From JBAZLV01 sp041650055 (lineage in GTDB: Bacteria; Nitrospirota; UBA9217), in NCBI GenBank assembly GCA_041650055.1, contig JBAZLV010000042.1, positions 1-18,099 on the forward strand: a stretch of DNA of 18,099 bases. The letters are read 5' to 3'. Below, in pieces: positions 13,625 through 18,099 of this stretch. The notes below the pieces were generated by a model. The model had not been told where the DNA came from. It did no database searches and saw only the letters and a list, made by a program, of their open reading frames with translations. Every line of letters begins with the position of its first letter. The stretch's first letter is position 1. A program made the translations under genes and the position numbers.

Positions 13625-14350
13625 CTACTGAGCAAGTGAATCATTATCACGTTGCCACCAGTACATGTTCACTGTGGCTCTTGAGGGAAGCACAAAATGG
13701 CCGTCCCGATGGCACAGGCTTTTCTTGAGGGCGTGCTCCACGCTTGCACAGTGAGAACCCATCCTGAATGACTGATGTTCCAGAGCCTCTGCCGGATAGT
13801 GGTAACGGAATGAGTCGTCAGCTTCACATGATTTCGAAAAAAGAAGAGAATAACCCGGATGCTTGGTTAGTAACTTGGTTAGTAACAGTGTTCCCGGAGT
13901 GTGTTCGGTGATGATAAAAATTTTTTTTGCTCTGGTCTGAAAAATGCTATCCAGAGCATGGATAAAGCCGCCATCCATAAGATGCAGACTATTGCATGCC
14001 ATTATCAAGTCATACTGCTGAAAACTGCCGTACAGGGTATCCTCCCACCTTCGTTCATCAACGGTGATCCAGTCGATTCCCCTGAAGAGCGCTTGTTCCC
14101 GCAGGAGGTTTCGCATCCCATGCGAAGGCTCAATGGCCGTGACATCGCACCCAATGGAGCACAGGGGCAGAGAAAGAACGCCGTTTCCCGCGCCGATATC
14201 GAGGATAGTCCACCCGGGCTGGACCATCGTTGTAAGAACATCAATCACGTTCTCATGGTAAGCGGTATGCTCCATCCAGAGCTTATACCAGGGAGCATAA
14301 CGATCCCAAAATACAACTGTTTCCGGCCCTTCGCAAATTACTTGTTCCAT
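13625..14350 (-). CDS. Class I SAM-dependent methyltransferase
   Basis: A 241-residue soluble protein that transfers a methyl group from S-adenosylmethionine; the acceptor is unknown. Motif I ILDIGAGNGVLSLPL (about 49-63) and the acidic ribose-binding residue in VTAIEPSHGM (about 70-79) define the Rossmann fold; YDLIMACNSLHLMD carries motif IV/post-IV. The N-terminus FWDRYAPWYKLWMEH resembles small-molecule methyltransferases. It is the first gene after a NikR-covered promoter and is directly followed by exbB-exbD-tonB, so it belongs to the nickel regulon. It might make or modify a metallophore or a tetrapyrrole ligand, but this is inference. A 12-base tandem duplication at 13862-13886 gives LLTKLLTK. 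GAGGG lies just before the ATG. Confidence 0.87.
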   Translation of the reverse strand: MEQVICEGPETVVFWDRYAPWYKLWMEHTAYHENVIDVLTTMVQPGWTILDIGAGNGVLSLPLCSIGCDVTAIEPSHGMRNLLREQALFRGIDWITVDERRWEDTLYGSFQQYDLIMACNSLHLMDGGFIHALDSIFQTRAKKIFIITEHTPGTLLLTKLLTKHPGYSLLFSKSCEADDSFRYHYPAEALEHQSFRMGSHCASVEHALKKSLCHRDGHFVLPSRATVNMYWWQRDNDSLAQ

Positions 14351-14467
14351 ATTCCCTCATTCTTCCTATGCGCTGTCGATGGTGTCCCCTACGCCGTTGT
14401 TCGCCGTAAAAACAGACCAGATAATGCGGATAAACGGTGCTACATTTTTAAATTCATTGCGGTTTTC

Positions 14468-14494
14468 GTGCTACGTTTATTCTTTTAGTAACAC
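14468..14494 (-). promoter_or_regulatory. NikR operator upstream of the metal-acquisition operon
   Basis: GTGCTAC (14468-14474), 13 bases, GTAACAC (14488-14494): an inverted repeat with one mismatch from GTGTTAC-N13-GTAACAC, the NikR motif I recall for deltaproteobacteria. It covers the -10 box of the promoter at 14485-14513, so Ni-bound NikR should block transcription of the methyltransferase-to-nikO gene run. A second isolated GTGCTAC lies at 14437-14443 with no partner half-site. Confidence 0.82.
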
Positions 14495-14513
14495 GTCGGT
14501 GTATTTTTGTCAA
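14485..14513 (-). promoter_or_regulatory. Promoter of the methyltransferase-exbBD-tonB-receptor operon
   Basis: On the minus strand TTGACA (14513-14508), exactly 17 bases, then TACTAA (14490-14485). The -35 is consensus and the -10 weak, as expected for a promoter under repressor control. The leader to the ATG would be roughly 130 bases. The rest of the 288-bp gap between nikR and this gene holds only the NikR box and the terminator of nikR. Confidence 0.65.
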
Positions 14514-14530
14514 GCATTTTCCTTATGATG

Positions 14531-14562
14531 AAAAAAGGAGAGGCACGTCTCTTTGGTTTTTT
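14531..14562 (-). terminator. Probable terminator after nikR
   Basis: The minus strand reads AAAAAACC-AA-AGAG-ACGTGC-CTCT-CC-TTTTTT: a short AGAG/CTCT stem with A6/T6 flanks. It lies about 77 bases past the nikR stop, just before the next promoter. The GC core is small, so efficiency is uncertain; the symmetry could let it work in both directions. Confidence 0.4.
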
Positions 14563-14638
14563 ACAAGTGGAAGTAGCAAGGTCGGAGCGCGTTCCATCAG
14601 CAGATGCGCAATAGATTTATTTGCGAACGGTGTAGATC

Positions 14639-15058
14639 TTACACCAGTTCTTTTCCAGTGGTTGTCATGACAAGCTTGCCGTGCTTAACGCCCTTCGTCC
14701 CGATAAGCCTGTCGGCAATAGCGCTAATTTCATAACTTTTTCCTTTGACAACGAGCACTTCCAGACAATTATGCGGATCAAGGTGCACATGGAGGGCAGA
14801 AACGATCTGATGAAATGATTTATGCTGCATGTCGGTAAGGGCATGTTCCAGTTCACGCGTATGGTGATTATAAACAATCGTGATGGTACCGACTGTTTCT
14901 TGTTTTCCGGATTCCCACTCCTGTTCAACAAGCGTATCACGTATCATGTCACGAATTGCCTCGGACCGGTTTGCATAGCCTTTTTTTTGAATCAGAGCAT
15001 CAAATTTGCGGATTAACTGGCTATCGATTGACACGCCAAAACGAGTTAGTTCAGACAT
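14639..15058 (-). CDS. nikR: Nickel-responsive transcriptional regulator NikR
   Basis: A 139-residue repressor. The ribbon-helix-helix DNA-binding domain is at the N-terminus (LTRFGVSIDSQLIRKFDALIQKKGYANRSEAIRDMIRD, cut here as residues 4-41) and an ACT-like nickel-binding domain follows. The square-planar nickel ligands of E. coli NikR (His76, His87, His89, Cys95) are all present as His79, His90, His92 and Cys98 in DMQHKSF and SALHVHLDPHNCLEV. AAGGAG precedes the ATG. Nickel binding should turn on DNA binding and shut off uptake genes. Candidate sites lie at its own promoter and at the downstream operon. It appears monocistronic, with its own promoter and terminator. Confidence 0.95.
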   Translation of the reverse strand: MSELTRFGVSIDSQLIRKFDALIQKKGYANRSEAIRDMIRDTLVEQEWESGKQETVGTITIVYNHHTRELEHALTDMQHKSFHQIVSALHVHLDPHNCLEVLVVKGKSYEISAIADRLIGTKGVKHGKLVMTTTGKELV

Positions 15059-15069
15059 ACGGGCTCCTT

Positions 15070-15097
15070 ATAGTACGATTTATAAAAAAAGTAGCAC
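15070..15097 (-). promoter_or_regulatory. NikR operator at the nikR promoter (autoregulation)
   Basis: On the minus strand GTGCTAC (15097-15091), 14 bases, then GTACTAT (15076-15070). The first half-site differs from GTGTTAC by one base and is the same variant as at 14468; the second is degenerate, sharing four of seven bases with GTAACAC. It lies 11 bases before the nikR start and overlaps the -10 box in the same register as the operon promoter. Confidence 0.6.
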
Positions 15098-15116
15098 ACG
15101 ATGATTTTTCTGTCAA
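15088..15116 (-). promoter_or_regulatory. nikR promoter
   Basis: TTGACA (15116-15111), 17 bases, TACTTT (15093-15088) on the minus strand. Spacing and position of the NikR half-site relative to the -10 are identical to the operon promoter at 14485-14513, which supports both calls. Confidence 0.6.
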
Positions 15117-15123
15117 GATGACT

Positions 15124-15296
15124 TCAATCAAAACTCACCGCATCAGCATAATCTTTAATAATGCATTTTTTTAGTTTTTTCTCTTTATACTCTTTGTTAT
15201 CAACAAGCCGGTCGAATCCACAAAATGCTGAAGCAGGGAAAAACAGCGCTATTGTTACAAGACAAAAAAACATGACACCAGCGTTTTATACACCAT
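15124..15296 (-). CDS. Small exported peptide, split between two frames at a T7 run
   Basis: A strong ribosome-binding site, GGGGAGG, seven bases before ATG 15294-15296, opens a frame (MVYKTLVSCFFVL) that stops after 13 codons. At the T7 run (15264-15270) a -1 shift joins it to a 49-codon frame (own ATG at 15271-15273, stop 15124-15126). The fused 57-residue product has a textbook signal peptide: Lys4, hydrophobic core CLVTIALFFP, cleavage motif ASA. About 32 charged residues follow (GFDRLVDNKEYKEKKLKKC ...). The downstream frame alone lacks a basic N-terminus and a good ribosome site. This could be slippage on a T TTT TTT run, a frameshift mutation, or a base error. Function unknown; it lies upstream of nikR and has its own promoter-like sequence. 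Confidence 0.42.
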
Positions 15297-15338
15297 ACCT
15301 TTTCCTCCCCTAAATTTTTTCGATAAATACGTGTTGGT

Positions 15339-15367
15339 ATTTAACCGTACTTGCAGAATAATGTCAA
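15339..15367 (-). promoter_or_regulatory. Candidate promoter of the small exported peptide
   Basis: TTGACA (15367-15362), 17 bases, TTAAAT (15344-15339) on the minus strand; both boxes match the housekeeping consensus well. The leader to GGGGAGG would be short. No clear NikR half-site overlaps it. The remainder of the 196-bp gap up to the plus-strand gene at 15493 is AT-rich with no confident signal; I could not fix a promoter for that gene. Confidence 0.45.
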
Positions 15368-15492
15368 TCTGATAAACCAAAAAATATTGAAAATACATTT
15401 TATTATAGTTTTTTTCAAATTTTATCTGTACTTTTTCTTGAAGAGAGGTATCATAGTTCCATCATTAAAAAAAGTCGCCAAGGTTATAGACA

Positions 15493-15885
15493 ATGCTCTT
15501 TTTGAACTTTCTGACAAAAAAACCAACAATTGCCTTTCTTATTTTGTTATTTTTCTCTTTCTCCGCTCCATCCGCGTCAAAACAATCGTTTTCTCCTGGA
15601 AACATTATTTTGCAACCAATCACGAGCCTTGAGCAGGAAAAATTAACGAATCAAAATGGTAAACAATTTCTTTTACCGGGGGGGAAGATATATCCGGCCA
15701 AGCGCTCGAAAAAAACGGCCGTCCTGCCTAAAGATTTTTTAACACAAAAAGACCTTGCTGCTTCTCAAAAAAATACTGGGAAAAATGACCGGGGATGGTA
15801 CATTGCGCCAACGCTGGGAAAGGTACAGACATCACCAATGGTAGATGAAAAAAGCGTGGGTCTGACTTTTCAATATCGTTTTTAG
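15493..15885 (+). CDS. Small exported protein of unknown function
   Basis: A 130-residue protein, the only convincing complete plus-strand gene here. It has a signal peptide: KK at 9-10, hydrophobic core TIAFLILLFFSFS, likely cleavage after SAPSA. The mature part of about 100 residues is rich in Lys, Gln and Ser, with IILQPITSLEQEKL and a terminal segment GWYIAPTLGKV ... KSVGLTFQYRF. The end in alternating residues and a final Phe is like the last strand of an outer-membrane barrel, but the protein is too short for a barrel on its own. I do not recognise a family. AAGG lies nine bases before the ATG. It converges with pflA, with 46 bases between the stops and no obvious terminator. Confidence 0.7.
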   Translation: MLFLNFLTKKPTIAFLILLFFSFSAPSASKQSFSPGNIILQPITSLEQEKLTNQNGKQFLLPGGKIYPAKRSKKTAVLPKDFLTQKDLAASQKNTGKNDRGWYIAPTLGKVQTSPMVDEKSVGLTFQYRF

Positions 15886-15931
15886 TTTTGCATGCATCTA
15901 ATGGTTCTAACAGTACTTCTGTCTCATTCTC

Positions 15932-16693
15932 TCAAATAGTCTCCAGCCCTCGTTGTTCCAGTAAATCCGTTGCTTTCTTTAGATCATTTGCCGTAGGCAG
16001 TTTAAGCTTTGACAGGGAATAGGGAATGTTTAGTTCAGACCATTTGTGAGCTCCCAAACGGTGATAGGGAATCAATTCTATTTTCGGTTGAAACGGGAGA
16101 CTCAACGCGTAATCTGCAAGACGATTCATCTCATGTTCCGAATTATTTATCCCGGGCAAGAGAACTCTCCGAATAACCAGCCTGTTAGGAACTTGAGCTG
16201 CAAGTCTTCCAAAGGCAAGAACAGGCGCAAGCGGTTTTCCTGTTATTTTGCGATGCAGTTTATCCTCACTCGCCTTTATATCCAAAAGTACAATATCGGT
16301 TACCGCAAGCAATGCCTGTCGTTTCCTGGGAGGGCAGCTTCCATTGGTATCTAAAACCGTACTCAGTCCAAGTTCATGAGCAATCGTAAACAATGCTTGC
16401 ACAAAAGCAGGCTGGAGGCAGGGTTCTCCTCCTGATACGGTTAACCCTCCATGCGGCTGGAGATATGGCAGCAAACCAATCAGTCGTTCCCGCGCCTCAT
16501 CAATAGTCATGCAATGAGACCCTTTTGAGAACCACGTATCCGGGTTTTGGCAAAATGAACACCGGAAGTTGCAGCCGGCCAGAAAAAAAATACACCGGAG
16601 GCCAGGCCCGTCCCGTGTTCCCAGCGTTTCCACGGAATGAACCCGGCCTACGATTGTTTTTTGATCTTTCTGATGTTTTTTTGGATTCTTCAT
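15932..16693 (-). CDS. pflA: Pyruvate formate-lyase activating enzyme (radical SAM)
   Basis: A 253-residue radical-SAM enzyme that uses a [4Fe-4S] cluster and SAM to abstract a hydrogen from the glycine of PflB. The cluster motif is CNFRCSFC (Cys41, Cys45, Cys48), preceded by the family start VGRVHSVETLGTRDGPGLRCIFFLAGC and followed by QNPDTW. The SAM-binding GGEP motif is in LTVSGGEPCLQP; DTNG and LLDIKA also match. Length equals that of E. coli PflA (about 246). It overlaps the pflB stop by ATGA, so expression is coupled to its substrate protein. Enzyme requires anoxic conditions, fitting an anaerobe. Slight doubt remains that it might activate another glycyl-radical enzyme, but pairing with pflB settles it well. 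Confidence 0.93.
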   Translation of the reverse strand: MKNPKKHQKDQKTIVGRVHSVETLGTRDGPGLRCIFFLAGCNFRCSFCQNPDTWFSKGSHCMTIDEARERLIGLLPYLQPHGGLTVSGGEPCLQPAFVQALFTIAHELGLSTVLDTNGSCPPRKRQALLAVTDIVLLDIKASEDKLHRKITGKPLAPVLAFGRLAAQVPNRLVIRRVLLPGINNSEHEMNRLADYALSLPFQPKIELIPYHRLGAHKWSELNIPYSLSKLKLPTANDLKKATDLLEQRGLETI

Positions 16694-18099
16694 ATCATTT
16701 CATGAAAAGTACGCCGCAGAATTTCTTCCTGGTGCTCACGGGATAACTTCGTAAAATGGACTGCATAGCCTGATACCCGGATGGTGAGCTGTGGGTATTT
16801 CTCTGGATGTTTCATGGCATCTTTCAATAATGCACGATCAAGCACATTCACGTTAATATGGTGGCCGCCCTTAGTAAAGTACCCGTCCAGAAGGTCAATC
16901 AAATTTGATTTTCTGGCTGATAAATCAGACCCCAATGCCTGCGGCATAATGGAGAACGTATTCGAGATTCCGTCTTGCGCCGCATAATAGGGAAGCTTTG
17001 CAATCGCATTCAGGCTTGCAAGAACACCATTCTGTTCACGCCCGAACATGGGGTTTGCACCAGGTGCAAACGGTTCGCCTGCAGCCCTGCCATCTGGCGT
17101 TGCCCCGGTTTTTTTGCCGTACAACACATTGCTCGTAATCGTCAAGATAGAAAGCGTTGGTGTTGCCCGGCGGTAGACCGGATGCTTGCGAAGTTCGGTG
17201 ATAAATGTGATGACCAAGTCACGCGCTCGGTTGTCTGCTCGTTCATCATCATTTCCGAATGCAGGATAGTCGCCATGCAATTCAAATGTTTTCGTTAAGC
17301 CGGTTTTGTCACGAACAGCATGTACCTTGGCATACCGGATGGCACATAAGGAATCAACAACTACGGAAAAACCTGCAATCCCGAATGCCATAAGCCTATC
17401 CACATCCGTATCGAGCAATGCCATCTGAGCGCTTTCATAATAATACCGGTCATGCGACCAATGGATGACATTCATGGTCTTTACATATTGTTCAGCCAGC
17501 CACGAGATAACCATAACAAAGTTTTCATGCACCTGATCATAATCCAGATAATATCCTTTGAGTTTCGGAATATTCGGAACAACTAATTCTCCATGAATCT
17601 CATCCCGTCCTTCATTCAATGCGAGAAGCAATGCTTTTGCGAGATTGCACCGAGCACCGAAATACTGCATCTGGCTTCCAGCCTTGAGCAAAGAAACGCA
17701 GCAGGAAATGCCGTAATCATCACCGGCAATCGGCCGCATCAGATCATCGTTTTCAAATTGGAGTGCGCTGGTTTGAATCGAAACTTCAGCTGCAAATTTT
17801 TTCCAGGGTGCAGGGAGCCGAGGCGAGTACAGCACGGTCAGGTTAGGCTCAGGAGCTGGTCCGAGATTCCGAAGCGTTTGCAGAAAACGAAAATCCGTCT
17901 TCGTAACTTTTGTTCGTCCGTCATTGGCCATACCGCCAAGAACGATCGTTATCCAAACAGGGTCGCCGGCAAACAATTGGTCATACTCGGGTGGCCGCAA
18001 TTGCCGTATCATACGCAGTTTGATGGTAAAATCATCGATCAATTCCTGTGCTTCTGATTCCGTAAGAAGACCTGCCTGAAGATCGCGTTCAATATAGCA
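16690..18099 (-). CDS. pflB: Pyruvate formate-lyase, C-terminal part (cut by window edge)
   Basis: Converts pyruvate and CoA to acetyl-CoA and formate. The visible 469 residues are the C-terminal portion of an enzyme of about 750; the frame is open to the last base, and the edge reads YIERDLQAGLLTESEAQELI, a normal internal PflB segment, so the start lies beyond the window. The catalytic Cys pair is in DYGISCCVS (visible residues 133-134), followed by the conserved QMQYFGARCNLAKALL. The glycyl-radical loop is TIRVSGYAVHF with Gly at visible residue 444. Segments TPDGRAAGEPFAPGANP and GGHHINVNV fit true PflB rather than diol dehydratase or choline lyase homologues. It overlaps pflA by 4 bases. 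Nothing links it functionally to the nickel genes. Confidence 0.94.
   Translation of the reverse strand, partial: CYIERDLQAGLLTESEAQELIDDFTIKLRMIRQLRPPEYDQLFAGDPVWITIVLGGMANDGRTKVTKTDFRFLQTLRNLGPAPEPNLTVLYSPRLPAPWKKFAAEVSIQTSALQFENDDLMRPIAGDDYGISCCVSLLKAGSQMQYFGARCNLAKALLLALNEGRDEIHGELVVPNIPKLKGYYLDYDQVHENFVMVISWLAEQYVKTMNVIHWSHDRYYYESAQMALLDTDVDRLMAFGIAGFSVVVDSLCAIRYAKVHAVRDKTGLTKTFELHGDYPAFGNDDERADNRARDLVITFITELRKHPVYRRATPTLSILTITSNVLYGKKTGATPDGRAAGEPFAPGANPMFGREQNGVLASLNAIAKLPYYAAQDGISNTFSIMPQALGSDLSARKSNLIDLLDGYFTKGGHHINVNVLDRALLKDAMKHPEKYPQLTIRVSGYAVHFTKLSREHQEEILRRTFHEMI

Noticed and set aside
15331..15352. NikR box upstream of the small exported peptide (GTGTTGG ... CCGTACT)
   Set aside because: Only one half-site partly matches and no partner lies at 13 or 14 bases.

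Overview
The window reads as chromosomal DNA of an anaerobic, diderm bacterium, most like a deltaproteobacterial or Nitrospirota-type organism. The evidence is a TonB/outer-membrane-receptor system, a pyruvate formate-lyase glycyl-radical pair, and a NikR operator of the GTGTTAC-N13/14-GTAACAC type, which I recall being described for Desulfovibrio/Geobacter relatives. Base composition is moderate. Almost everything is on the minus strand, so transcription runs from high to low coordinates. I see no tRNA, rRNA, CRISPR array or insertion sequence.

From right to left. (1) 15932-18099: the C-terminal part of pyruvate formate-lyase, cut by the window edge, overlapping its activating enzyme. (2) 15124-15885: two small exported-protein genes, one on each strand; the minus-strand one is split between two frames at a T7 run. 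(3) 14639-15058: nikR, the nickel-responsive repressor, with a likely autoregulatory operator and its own terminator. (4) 702-14350: one long, tightly packed minus-strand gene run. It begins at a promoter whose -10 box lies inside a near-perfect NikR box. In order it encodes a SAM methyltransferase, ExbB, ExbD, TonB, a TonB-dependent outer-membrane receptor, a DUF2162 membrane protein, a second ExbB/MotA/TolQ protein, a DUF2149 (ExbD-like) protein, a giant CobN-family chelatase with an export signal and a C-terminal membrane anchor, an outer-membrane beta-barrel protein, and the ECF-type metal transporter NikMN-NikQ-NikO. (5) 317-595: a histidine-rich small protein that probably has its own promoter. 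(6) 1-316: the tail of a plus-strand gene, a GC-rich structured element of unknown type and a promoter-like dyad.

Taken together, this looks like a complete nickel (or cobalt) acquisition pathway under NikR control. A metal chelate would cross the outer membrane through the receptor, powered by ExbB-ExbD-TonB. In the periplasm a membrane-tethered CobN-like enzyme, possibly energised by the second ExbB-like/DUF2149 channel, would insert or strip the metal. The freed ion would enter through NikMNQO. The DUF2162 / ExbB-like / DUF2149 / CobN set resembles the hmuT-U-V-S haem-utilisation genes of Bacteroidota, where the CobN homologue HmuS has been linked to removing iron from haem. Finding the same set inside a NikR regulon and beside a nickel ECF importer is the most interesting feature here. 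The substrate and the direction of the reaction are inference.

Other points of interest are a candidate small RNA with promoter and terminator in the tonB-receptor gap, the frameshifted exported peptide upstream of nikR, and the identical promoter/operator geometry at nikR and at the long operon.
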